A stretch of DNA of 64,000 nt from Lysobacter_K sp043738095 (lineage in GTDB: Bacteria > Pseudomonadota > Gammaproteobacteria > Xanthomonadales > Xanthomonadaceae): contig JAYSZI010000001.1 of assembly GCA_043738095.1 (NCBI GenBank), positions 1-64,000 on the forward strand, read 5' to 3'. Position numbers and translations under genes: made by a program. Positions 26,446 to 34,191 of the stretch are shown here, in pieces (within the stretch, counting starts at the first letter, position 1; every line of letters starts with the position of its first letter). Below the pieces are notes generated by a model. The model did not search any database. It saw only the letters and a list, made by a program, of their open reading frames with translations, and was not told the origin of the DNA.

Positions 26446-27406
26446 CCTCGCCACCCGCTCCGCCGCCCCCGTTGCTGCCAGCAGCTTCGTGGCGCCAACC
26501 TCGATCCCCGACTACCTCGAACGCCTGCGCCGCGCGCTGGAAGGCGCCGACCCGGCGCTGGTGCAGGACGCCTTGTACGACGCCGAGGAGTACCTGCGCT
26601 CGGAGTTCGCCGAGAACCCCGGCAAGTCCGAGGCCGAGGTGATTGCCATGGTGGCCGGCAGCTACGGCGCGCCCGACGAGGTCGCCGAGATCTACCGCGA
26701 CACCGAGGTCACGGTGCAGACCGCACTGCGCGCGCCGCCGCCGCCGCCGCGCAAATCGACCCTAGGGCGCTTCTTCGGGGTTGCCGCCGAACCGCGTACT
26801 TATGCGGCCTTGTTCTACATGCTGCTGTCGATGGCCACTGGCCTCTTCTACTTCAGCTGGGTGGTCATCGGCGCATCGATGTCGGCGGGTCTCGCAGTGC
26901 TGATCATCGGCATCCCGTTCGTGATCCTGTTCCTGGGTTCGGTCCGGGTGCTGTCGCTGGTCGAAGGTCGTTTGGTCGAAGTGATGCTGGGCGAACGCAT
27001 GCCGCGCCGGCCCTTGTACAGCGGCCGCGGCAAGCCGCTGATGGAGCGCATCAAGGACATGTTCGTCGACCCGCGCACGTGGGGCACGCTGCTGTACATG
27101 CTGTTGATGATGCCGCTGGGCATCGCCTACTTCACCATCGCCGTGACGCTGCTGGCGTTGTCCTTGAGCTTTGTCGTGGCGCCGCTGTGGATCTGGTTCG
27201 GTGACGTGACCCTCAACGCGGGCATTGATGGCTGGCAGTTGCTGAGCTACGACGGCAATACGGTCAATACGTCGCTGCAAGGATGGGAGACGCCGTTCAT
27301 GCTGGTTGCTGGCGTGCTGATGCTGTTCGTGACACTGCATGTCGCCCGTGGCATCGGCCACCTGCACGGCCAGCTCGCCAAGCATCTGCTGGTGAAGTCG
27401 GCGTAG
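26432..27406 (+). CDS. Membrane protein with HAAS-like and sensor domains
   Basis: 324 residues. The first ~75 residues (IPDYLERLRRALEGADPALVQDALYDAEEYLRSEFAEN, with VAGSYGAPDEVAEIYRDTEV) form a HAAS/DUF1700-like helical signalling domain, common beside PadR regulators. Membrane helices lie at about 105-130, 135-160, 215-250 and 290-315, in a putative-sensor arrangement with repeated LLYMLL segments. It overlaps padR by 14 bases. It probably passes an envelope signal, but no output domain is visible. Confidence 0.85.
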   Translation: MNAPDLATRSAAPVAASSFVAPTSIPDYLERLRRALEGADPALVQDALYDAEEYLRSEFAENPGKSEAEVIAMVAGSYGAPDEVAEIYRDTEVTVQTALRAPPPPPRKSTLGRFFGVAAEPRTYAALFYMLLSMATGLFYFSWVVIGASMSAGLAVLIIGIPFVILFLGSVRVLSLVEGRLVEVMLGERMPRRPLYSGRGKPLMERIKDMFVDPRTWGTLLYMLLMMPLGIAYFTIAVTLLALSLSFVVAPLWIWFGDVTLNAGIDGWQLLSYDGNTVNTSLQGWETPFMLVAGVLMLFVTLHVARGIGHLHGQLAKHLLVKSA

Positions 27407-27497
27407 GTCTCTGCCCGCCTCCGTATGGCGAATTGGCAGGCGTGCGGCAGGTAGCCTTTCAAGCGCGTGCGGGCGACGGGATAGCGGTCAGAATCCG

Positions 27498-27521
27498 GCC
27501 CGGTGGAGCGATCCACCGGGC
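27498..27521. terminator. Strong hairpin between convergent genes
   Basis: GCCCGGTGGA-GCGA-TCCACCGGGC, a perfect 10-bp stem closed by a GNRA tetraloop between the sensor-like gene and the zf-TFIIB gene. There is no long T-tract, but the position fits a bidirectional terminator. Confidence 0.6.
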
Positions 27522-27535
27522 TTCCGATTGCGGGG

Positions 27536-27817
27536 TCAGAAGTCGAACAGCTCGCCGAGCAGGCCTTTCTTCTTTTTGTAGCCGTGATGGCCCGAATCCC
27601 GGCGGTTGTCGTACTGCTGGGAGTCGTACTGCGGCGGTCGCGCGGCTCGTTCCTGTGATGGCTGATGCTGGGGCGTTTCTGTGCTGGAGCGTTCGATCAG
27701 CTTGTCCAATTCGCCGCGGTCCAGCCACACGCCGCGGCATTGCGGGCAGTAGTCGATCTCGATGCCCTGCCGGTCGGACATCACCAGTTTTACTTCGTTA
27801 CAAACGGGGCAATCCAT
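27536..27817 (-). CDS. zf-TFIIB domain protein
   Basis: 93 residues. The N-terminus has two CxxC knuckles: MDCPVCNEVKLVMSDRQG and DYCPQCRGVWLDRGELDKL, the signature of bacterial zf-TFIIB proteins. A long hydrophilic, glutamine/serine/arginine-rich segment (45-80) ends in YKKKKGLLGELFDF. Function unknown; proteins of this type are thought to bind nucleic acid or protein. AAGGAG six bases upstream is a strong ribosome binding site, part of which lies in a long inverted repeat in the leader. Confidence 0.9.
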   Translation of the reverse strand: MDCPVCNEVKLVMSDRQGIEIDYCPQCRGVWLDRGELDKLIERSSTETPQHQPSQERAARPPQYDSQQYDNRRDSGHHGYKKKKGLLGELFDF

Positions 27818-27826
27818 CGTTGGCTC

Positions 27827-27883
27827 CTTGATTCAAATAGCTTGCGATACCAGAAGGTCTGGGCGCGCGCCCTCTGAATCAAG
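27827..27883 (-). promoter_or_regulatory. Structured leader of the zf-TFIIB gene
   Basis: Outer arms CTTGATTCA (27827-27835) and TGAATCAAG (27875-27883) pair perfectly; between them lie a hairpin CCAGA-AGG-TCTGG and the palindrome GGGCGCGCGCCC (27861-27872). The outer arm covers part of the AAGGAG ribosome binding site at 27824-27829. Confidence 0.45.
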
Positions 27884-27896
27884 TCGCCACTCCAAG

Positions 27897-29144
27897 TCAG
27901 GCCGCGTACTTGGCGATGAAATCGCGCAACTGCGGGTACACCTGGTCACGCCAGCGGCGGCCGCTGAAGATGCCGTAATGGCCCGCACCTTCGACGATGT
28001 AATGCTGCTGGTCGGCTTCCGGAATCCCGGTGCACAACTTATGCGCGGCGCGGGTCTGGCCCTTGCCGGAGATGTCGTCGAGCTCGCCCTCGATCGTCAT
28101 CAGCGCGGTGCCGGTGATCGCGCCCGGATTGACCCGTTCGCCGGCGACATCCCACAGGCCGCGCGGCAGCAGGTGTTCCTTGAACACGATGCGCACGGTG
28201 TCGAGGTAGTACTCGCACGGCATGTCGAGCACGGCGTTGTACTCGTCGTAGAAACTGCGATGCGAGGCGGCGTCTTCGAGGTCGCCCTTGACCAGGTCCT
28301 GGTAGAAGTCCCAGTGCGACTGGAAGTGGCGCTCGGGGTTCATCGCCATGAACCCGCCGTGCTGCATGAAGCCCGGGTACACCTTGCGGCCCGCGCCCGG
28401 GTAGTTCGCCGGCACGTTGTGGATGAGATTGCCTGCAAACCACGACAGCGGCTTCTGCACGGCGAGGTCGTTGACCTTGGTCGGGTTCTCGCGGGTATCG
28501 ATCGGCCCGCCCATCATCACCAGCGAGCGCGGCGTCACTTCACCGCGGGCGGCCATCAACGACACCGCCGCCAGCACCGGCACAGTCGGCTGGCAAACAC
28601 TGATCACGTGCAGGTTTTCCGCGCCGATGGTGCGGATGAACTCTTCGATGTAGGCCACGTAATCGTCGAGATGGAACGCGCCCTCACTGGTCGGCACCAT
28701 GCGCGCGTCGACCCAGTCGGTGATGTAGACCTTGTGGTCGCGCAGCAGCGTCTTGACGGTGTCGCGCAGCAGCGTGCTGTGGTGGCCCGACAGCGGCGCG
28801 ACTACCAGCACCGGCGGGTCGTCCCTGAAGTCGGCGATGTTGCCGGCATCGTCGGCGAAGCGCTTGAAGCGCAGCAACCGGCAGAACGGCTTCTTGACCA
28901 CCACGCGCTCGATCACCGGGTATTCCTCGCCATCCACCTCGATGCGGTGGATGCCGAACTCGGGCTTCTCGTAATCCTTGCCGATCCGGTACAGCAGCTC
29001 GTAGCCGGCCGACAGGCGCGAGGCGCCCGGCACGGTGGAGAGCCAGCTGCCGGGAGCGGCAAACATCTTGGAGCCGGCGTCGGCCCAGTAGGTCATCGGC
29101 GCCATGCACGCGCGGCCGAATTCGTGCATCTGATAGAGCAACAT
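27897..29144 (-). CDS. phaZ: Intracellular polyhydroxyalkanoate depolymerase
   Basis: 415 residues of an alpha/beta-hydrolase-like intracellular PHA depolymerase. The start MLLYQMHEFGRA is the family N-terminus; AGGGGGA nine bases before the ATG at 29144 supports it over an ATG three codons earlier. The nucleophile is cysteine, C184 in HVISVCQPTVPVL, matching the cysteine of Ralstonia PhaZ1. The catalytic histidine is probably in EGAGHYGIFSG near the end. It breaks stored PHA granules to hydroxy-acids. No PHA synthase or phasin gene is in the window. Confidence 0.93.
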   Translation of the reverse strand: MLLYQMHEFGRACMAPMTYWADAGSKMFAAPGSWLSTVPGASRLSAGYELLYRIGKDYEKPEFGIHRIEVDGEEYPVIERVVVKKPFCRLLRFKRFADDAGNIADFRDDPPVLVVAPLSGHHSTLLRDTVKTLLRDHKVYITDWVDARMVPTSEGAFHLDDYVAYIEEFIRTIGAENLHVISVCQPTVPVLAAVSLMAARGEVTPRSLVMMGGPIDTRENPTKVNDLAVQKPLSWFAGNLIHNVPANYPGAGRKVYPGFMQHGGFMAMNPERHFQSHWDFYQDLVKGDLEDAASHRSFYDEYNAVLDMPCEYYLDTVRIVFKEHLLPRGLWDVAGERVNPGAITGTALMTIEGELDDISGKGQTRAAHKLCTGIPEADQQHYIVEGAGHYGIFSGRRWRDQVYPQLRDFIAKYAA

Positions 29145-29200
29145 CGTGTCCATTCCCCCTGGTGTTACAAGCAAGCAAGACGGCATGCCGACGGCTCATG

Positions 29201-29211
29201 CTGCGCCGCAG
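29201..29211. promoter_or_regulatory. PhaR-like operator candidate before phaZ
   Basis: CTGC-GCC-GCAG, 57 bases before the phaZ start, fits the CTGC-N3-4-GCAG sequence bound by the PHA regulator PhaR of Paracoccus. Such a short motif can occur by chance in GC-rich DNA. Confidence 0.3.
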
Positions 29212-29281
29212 CGTAGTCGATCGGGATCGAGGAAAGGTGAATCGTCGTCACGACACTCGAGGGTCGCCGTAAGTGTCTGAT

Positions 29282-29902
29282 TCAGCTCGGAAGTTCCAGT
29301 GCCGCCAAGCCATCGCGCAGGCCCGGCGCCAGCCAAAGATGGGAGCCCAGCGGGCTCAGCCCAAGGGCCGCGAAGCGCTGCCGGTAGAACGCCGCCGGCC
29401 GCCGCTTGAAGCCGTGGGTGTCGCCGTCGATGCCGTCCTCGCGCGTAAACGTTTCCAGGAACGCGACGCCGCCGCAGAGCTCGCCAATGCCATTGAGGCC
29501 GCGATCGAGTTCGCGGGTGTCGAGGTAATGCAGCACGTCGCTGCAGATCAGCAGGTCGACGGGCGCGCACGGGCGCAGGCAGTCGAAGTCGCCAAAGCGC
29601 GCGTGGTGCAGCTGGCGGCGCGGGCCGAAACGCGCGATCGCGTAGTCGCTGTTGTCGAACCCGAGGTAGCTCACCTTCGGTCGAAGTTTTAGCAGCGGCG
29701 CGCGCCACGCGCCCTCGCCGCAACCGATGTCGAGCACGCTGCGGATCGGGCGTTCGAGATGGTATTCGGCGGTGGCTACCGCGAGCGCGACTTTGCGTGC
29801 GAGCCGCGCCGGGCCGCCGATTTCGCTGCCCTTGGCGACAGGGCCGCGGTACCAGCGCTCGAAGTAGGCGTGGTCGTAGGTCTTGCTGGTGGTTGCTTTC
29901 AT
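29282..29902 (-). CDS. Class I SAM-dependent methyltransferase
   Basis: 206 residues. Motif I IRSVLDIGCGEGAWRAPLL (about 53-71) binds S-adenosylmethionine; YLGFDNSDYAIARF carries the acidic residue for the ribose, and DLLICSDVLHYLD is motif post-I/II. The C-terminal part (GFKRRPAAFYRQRFAALGL) resembles small-molecule methyltransferases. Acceptor unknown. Divergent from the small hydrophilic protein gene. Confidence 0.9.
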   Translation of the reverse strand: MKATTSKTYDHAYFERWYRGPVAKGSEIGGPARLARKVALAVATAEYHLERPIRSVLDIGCGEGAWRAPLLKLRPKVSYLGFDNSDYAIARFGPRRQLHHARFGDFDCLRPCAPVDLLICSDVLHYLDTRELDRGLNGIGELCGGVAFLETFTREDGIDGDTHGFKRRPAAFYRQRFAALGLSPLGSHLWLAPGLRDGLAALELPS

Positions 29903-29985
29903 GGCGCGATGCTAGCGCGTGGCGCACCAATCACGCGACGCAGGCGTGCCGGTCCGTAGGCTGACCGGCCTTACTGGAGATCCCC

Positions 29986-30246
29986 ATGACCGACGAACGC
30001 AATATCGCCCACGACAAGAAAGTCGCCGACCAGAAGCGCGACAACGGCCAGGGCGCCAACGACGCCGTGCAGCCGCAACCGGGCAAGAAGCCGCCGCAGG
30101 TCGACGACGACACCAACCCGTCCAACACCCGCGCGAAAGAGATGTACAAGGACGGCGAAGCCCCGCGCGATCATTCGCACGAGAGCCTTGAGAATCCGGC
30201 CGAGGAAGATCAGCGCGACAAGGCCGAAGACAGCGACAACGTCTGA
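29986..30246 (+). CDS. Small hydrophilic, probably disordered protein
   Basis: 86 residues, highly charged and lacking hydrophobic core (KKVADQKRDNGQGAND, DDDTNPSNTRAKEMYKDGEAP, ENPAEEDQRDKAEDSDNV). No signal peptide or membrane segment. It looks like a stress-related intrinsically disordered protein, but no function is known. GGAG seven bases before the ATG supports the call. Confidence 0.7.
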   Translation: MTDERNIAHDKKVADQKRDNGQGANDAVQPQPGKKPPQVDDDTNPSNTRAKEMYKDGEAPRDHSHESLENPAEEDQRDKAEDSDNV

Positions 30247-30301
30247 CGGACCACGCCTGACGAAAACCGGCGCGTTGCCGATGTACGACGCGCCCACCCG
30301 T

Positions 30302-30336
30302 GGCATGCTCCCGGCCTTGAATTGAGGGAGCATGCC
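30302..30336 (+). promoter_or_regulatory. Inverted repeat covering the hemJ ribosome binding site
   Basis: GGCATGCTCCC (30302-30312) and GGGAGCATGCC (30326-30336) are perfect 11-bp arms with a 13-base loop. The right arm contains most of the GAGGGAG ribosome binding site and ends directly before the GTG start at 30337. As RNA it would hide the site; as DNA it could be an operator. Confidence 0.6.
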
Positions 30337-30786
30337 GTGGCTTATTTGTGGATCAAGACCGCTCATCTGGTGTTCGTGATGGCGTGGATGGCGACGGTGT
30401 TCTACCTGCCGCGGATCCTGGTCAATCTGGCTGAAGCCGGCGACGAACCTGCGGTGCGCGCGCGACTGCTGTTGATGGGACGGCGGCTGTACGGCTTCGG
30501 CCATTCGATGTTCGGACTCGCTGTAGCGCTCGGGCTGGTGTTGTGGCTCGGCGCGCGGGTGGTTTCGCACTTTCCGACCATGGTCGCGCCGGGCAGCGGC
30601 TGGCTGCACGCGAAGCTCGCGTTAGTGGCGTTGTTGCTGGCCCACTTCATTGTCGCGGGGCGCTGGTTGAAAGGCGTGGCCGCAGGTCGCGCCCTGCCGT
30701 CAGCGACGGCGCTGCGCTGGTTTAATGAAGTGCCGGTGCTGCTGCTGGTGGCGATCGTGTTTCTGGTGTTGGCAAAGCCTTTCTAA
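30337..30786 (+). CDS. hemJ: Protoporphyrinogen IX oxidase HemJ / CopD-like membrane protein
   Basis: 149 residues, four membrane helices. The N-terminus YLWIKTAHLVFVMAWMATVFYLPRILVN contains the conserved histidine, and the C-terminus RWFNEVPVLLLVAIVFLVLAKPF is strongly HemJ-like (UPF0093). HemJ oxidises protoporphyrinogen IX in bacteria without HemG/HemY. CopD-family proteins are the alternative. The start is GTG 30337, with GAGGGAG six bases upstream; the nearby ATG at 30332 is out of frame. A perfect inverted repeat covers the ribosome binding site. Confidence 0.85.
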   Translation: MAYLWIKTAHLVFVMAWMATVFYLPRILVNLAEAGDEPAVRARLLLMGRRLYGFGHSMFGLAVALGLVLWLGARVVSHFPTMVAPGSGWLHAKLALVALLLAHFIVAGRWLKGVAAGRALPSATALRWFNEVPVLLLVAIVFLVLAKPF

Positions 30787-30797
30787 TGCCCGTTTAG

Positions 30798-30941
30798 GTG
30801 GCCGAAGAACCACGTCTCGTGACTGCGCGCGGGTTGATGGGCGCGCTGATCTTGGTCGCCGCGGGTTGCGGATCGAAAATCCAAGGTCCAAATACGTGTG
30901 GGGAGGCTATCGCCGCCACAGCCGTGACCAAGCGCGCTTAA
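30798..30941 (+). CDS. Candidate 47-residue lipoprotein
   Basis: A GTG-started frame of 47 codons ends with TAA eleven bases after start of hemJ's downstream spacer. It contains ARGLMGALILVAAGCGSK, a basic residue, a hydrophobic run and a lipobox-like AAGC, followed by about 22 residues. No clear ribosome binding site precedes the GTG. It could be a tiny outer-membrane lipoprotein or a chance frame; no family is recognised. Confidence 0.3.
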   Translation: MAEEPRLVTARGLMGALILVAAGCGSKIQGPNTCGEAIAATAVTKRA

Positions 30942-30945
30942 ATGG

Positions 30946-32676
30946 TTAACGCGGGGACACGAACGTCTCGGGCTTCAGTACTTCCACCGGCACTCCGTTT
31001 CCATCGCACGCCCCCGCTTCGCACACCTTGGCGCGCAGCGCCGGCATCGCCTGCAGCATGAAATGGAAGATCGCGTTTTGTTCGACGCTGCCGCGCACGG
31101 CGTCGCTGCCGGGGCCGCGTGCCCAGATGCCGACGTCGTCGCCGCCGTGCGACTCGTTGCTGAACGGCGCGATCGCTTCCTGCAGATAGTCCGGGTGTTC
31201 AGTGTCGATCTTGCTCAAGTCCGGGCGGCCGTCGCGCGCCGGCTGGGCCCCGCTGAGCTCGTGCGGGAAGCGCTTCGGACCCTCGGGCTGCTGCGCGCTC
31301 GCGCCAACATAGCCGGGGCCGTTGCTGTAGTTGAGCGTGGTGTACGGCAGGCCGAGTGCGTCGCGGGCGTAGTCGTTTGCGTCGCCGCTTTCGCCGCTGC
31401 TGCCACGCACCTTGCCCAGGATCGGGTTGCCGCGCAGCGGGTAGCCGCCAAAGCTCAGCGTGTGCGAATGGTCAGCGGTGACCAGGATCAGGGTGTCTTC
31501 GGCCGAAGTCAGCGTGTTGGCGATCGCGACCGCGTCGCTGAGCGCGACGGTATCGGTCAGCGCGCGATGCGCGTTGCCGTAGTGGTGGGCATGATCGATG
31601 CGGCCGCCCTCGACCAGCAGCACGTAGCCGTTTGGGTTGAGTTGCAGGCGGGTGATCGCGGCGCGGGTCATTTCCGCCAGTGATGGCTCGCCGGCGATGT
31701 CGCTCTTGCGGTCGTGTTCGAACTGCATGTGGTTGAAGTCGAACAACGCCAGCAACGGCTTGTCCGTCGCTGCCTGTGCAAGCTGTTGGCTATTCCAGAC
31801 ATAAGCCCCGCCCGGATGGCGCTGCTTCCACGTCGCGATCAGGTCGCGGCCGTCGAGGCGCTGGCCGACCTTGTCGTCGTGTTCCGGATCGCGCTGCTCG
31901 GCAGTCATAAAGCTGCCGCGGCCGCCGCCCATCAACACGTCGGGGCCGGTGCCGAAGTCGGACTCGATCATCTGCCGGGCGATGTCGACACAGCCGGCCG
32001 CCTTGTCGGCAGCGGACAGGTCGGCGTCGTTCTCCCAACTGCGATGCGCGGAGTGGCTGAACGTCGCCGCCGGGGTGGCGTGGGTGACGCGGGTGGTGGT
32101 GACCACGCCAGTGCCGAAGCCGCGGCTGGCCGCGAGTTCCCACAGCGTCAACAGCGGCACCTTGAGCGCACCGGCGCAGTCGCCGAGCAACGGTTGCTGG
32201 CCGACGCTGAGCACGCCCGACCGGGTTTTGATGCCGGTCGCCATCGCGGTCATGGTGCCGGCCGAATCGGGCGTCTGCGCGTCGGTGTTGTAGGTCTTGC
32301 TGAGCGCGGTCGACGGGAAATCTTCCCAGCTCAAGCGATGCTCCTCTCCCGTCGCACCGTTGCGCTGGCCGGCGAGGATGCGCGCGGCGGCGACCGTGGT
32401 CAGGCTCATGCCATCGCCGACGAACAGGATCACGCTCTTGGCTTTACCCGCCATTGCCCCGCGGCGCGCGGCCTGCGCGGCGCCGTCGCGGAACCACCAT
32501 GCGGACGTCTCGCCCTGCGGGCGCGCGATGACGGGCACGTCGACTGCGATCGCGGGGGTGCCCGAGCGCGCAACACCTAGGTTGTTTAACCCGGCACTAT
32601 CGCGCGGCGCCGTGGTGGCGCACGCCGCTGTCAGCAGCACCGGAACGAGGGCGAGGGCAGGGCGCAGTCGGGACAT
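30946..32676 (-). CDS. PhoA-family alkaline phosphatase (lipoprotein)
   Basis: 576 residues. Lipoprotein signal MSRLRPALALVPVLLTAAC. Alkaline-phosphatase centre: VILFVGDGMSLTT (metal aspartate), TPDSAGTMTAMATG (catalytic serine in DSA), LLVEGGRIDHAHH, LVTADHSHTLSFGG and NESHGGDDVG. All metal-binding motifs are present. It releases phosphate from organic phosphates at the cell surface or in the periplasm. An insert of about 90 residues (about 410-500) distinguishes it from E. coli PhoA. The ATG at 32676 is preferred because it begins the signal peptide. Confidence 0.94.
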   Translation of the reverse strand: MSRLRPALALVPVLLTAACATTAPRDSAGLNNLGVARSGTPAIAVDVPVIARPQGETSAWWFRDGAAQAARRGAMAGKAKSVILFVGDGMSLTTVAAARILAGQRNGATGEEHRLSWEDFPSTALSKTYNTDAQTPDSAGTMTAMATGIKTRSGVLSVGQQPLLGDCAGALKVPLLTLWELAASRGFGTGVVTTTRVTHATPAATFSHSAHRSWENDADLSAADKAAGCVDIARQMIESDFGTGPDVLMGGGRGSFMTAEQRDPEHDDKVGQRLDGRDLIATWKQRHPGGAYVWNSQQLAQAATDKPLLALFDFNHMQFEHDRKSDIAGEPSLAEMTRAAITRLQLNPNGYVLLVEGGRIDHAHHYGNAHRALTDTVALSDAVAIANTLTSAEDTLILVTADHSHTLSFGGYPLRGNPILGKVRGSSGESGDANDYARDALGLPYTTLNYSNGPGYVGASAQQPEGPKRFPHELSGAQPARDGRPDLSKIDTEHPDYLQEAIAPFSNESHGGDDVGIWARGPGSDAVRGSVEQNAIFHFMLQAMPALRAKVCEAGACDGNGVPVEVLKPETFVSPR

Positions 32677-32803
32677 TCGGATCAACCAGGCAATGAGTGC
32701 GCGGATTATGCCGCGCCGGTGGTATGCGGCGTTGCCGCCGCGGGCTCGCGCGCCTAGGCGGGCTCGGCTATCGTGCGGAACGACTCAATACTAAGGCGCG
32801 GCG

Positions 32804-34141
32804 ATGTCCCTGATCTCGGCTTGGCTGCGCATCCCGTTCTGGCAACGCGTGCTCGCCGGCTTCGTGCTCGGCGCCGTGGTCGGCTGGTTGATGGGGCCGG
32901 TAGCGAAAACCTGGTTCGAGCCCCTCGGCGATCTCTACGTCAACATGATCAAGATGGTGGCGATCCCGCTGGTGTTCTTCGCGGTGATCAGTGCGGTGTC
33001 GTCGCTGCACGGGCAAAAGTCGATCGCTGCGCTCGGCGGGCGCACGTTTGCGTGGTTCGCGGTCACCGCGGTGCTGGCGGTGTGCGTGGGGCTGATCGTC
33101 GGCCTGGTGCTGCAGCCCGGCGCGGGCGTCAGCGGCCTGCAGGTGGATCCGGAATACCAGCCCAAGGCGGTGCCGGGGCCGCTCGACGTGCTGTTCAACA
33201 TCGTCCCGCAGAATCCGTTCCGAGCTTTGTCGGGCGCGGCCGCCGCTAAGACCGCGGACGGCCAGTCGGTACTGGTGCCCAGCAACGGCACGGTGCTGCA
33301 GGTGATCTTCTTCGCCGGCCTCATTGGATTTGCCTTCGTCAGACTCGGCGAGAAGACCGCAGGCCTGCGCAAATTGGCGGGCGAGGCCAGCGAGACCATG
33401 ATCCAGGTCACGCGCTTCGTGCTGGAGTTCACACCGCTGGGCACGTTCGGCCTCATCGCCGGTCTGGTCGGCGCTTACGGGTTCGAGAAGTTACTGCCGC
33501 TGGGCAATTTCGTGTTCGCGCTGTACCTCGCCTGCGCGTTGCACATCGTGATCGTGTACGGCGGCCTGCTGCTTGCGCACGGGCTCAATCCGCTGAAGTT
33601 TTTCCGCGGCGCGGCGCCGGCGATGCAGGTAGCGTTTGTCGCCTCGTCCAGCTTCGCCGCGATGCCGGTCTCGCTGCGCAGCGTGGTCCACAACCACGGG
33701 GTCGATCGCGACTACGCGGCGTTCGCGGTGCCGATGGGCGCGAGCATCAAGATGGACGGCTGCGGCGCGATCTATCCGGCACTGGCGGCGGTCTTTATCG
33801 CCCAGTACATGGGCGTGGAGTTGTCACTGGGGCAGTACGCGGTCATCGTGCTGGCGTCGGTGCTGGGCAGCTTTGGCACCGCGGGCGTCCCGGGTACCGC
33901 GGTGGTGATGGCGACCGTGGTGCTGAGCGCGGCGGGGCTGCCACTGGAAGCGATCGGCTACCTGTATGCGATCGACCGCGTGCTCGACATGATGCGCACG
34001 ATGACCAACGTCACCGGGCAGATGCTGGTGCCGGTGCTGGTGGCGAAGGAGACCGGGCTGCTGGATCGCGAGATCTACAACGCAGCGTCGAGCAACGTTG
34101 GTCTACCGCAGGGCGATGAGGGCGGGCGCGAGGCGGCATGA
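32804..34141 (+). CDS. Dicarboxylate/amino acid:cation symporter (DAACS)
   Basis: 445 residues. About eight membrane helices; VASSSFAAMPVSLRSVVHN matches the serine-rich hairpin HP1, PMGASIKMDGCGAIYPALAAVFIAQ the NMDGT-like unwound TM7 (here KMDG), and SFGTAGVPGTAVVMATVVL the HP2 hairpin. It takes up C4-dicarboxylates or acidic/neutral amino acids with H+ or Na+. The TonB-like lipoprotein gene follows, its first possible ATG overlapping the stop (ATGA). Confidence 0.93.
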   Translation: MSLISAWLRIPFWQRVLAGFVLGAVVGWLMGPVAKTWFEPLGDLYVNMIKMVAIPLVFFAVISAVSSLHGQKSIAALGGRTFAWFAVTAVLAVCVGLIVGLVLQPGAGVSGLQVDPEYQPKAVPGPLDVLFNIVPQNPFRALSGAAAAKTADGQSVLVPSNGTVLQVIFFAGLIGFAFVRLGEKTAGLRKLAGEASETMIQVTRFVLEFTPLGTFGLIAGLVGAYGFEKLLPLGNFVFALYLACALHIVIVYGGLLLAHGLNPLKFFRGAAPAMQVAFVASSSFAAMPVSLRSVVHNHGVDRDYAAFAVPMGASIKMDGCGAIYPALAAVFIAQYMGVELSLGQYAVIVLASVLGSFGTAGVPGTAVVMATVVLSAAGLPLEAIGYLYAIDRVLDMMRTMTNVTGQMLVPVLVAKETGLLDREIYNAASSNVGLPQGDEGGREAA

Positions 34142-34191
34142 AGTGGCGGCTGACGCCAGGCAAGCAGACCATGGACAGGGGATTTCTTTTG

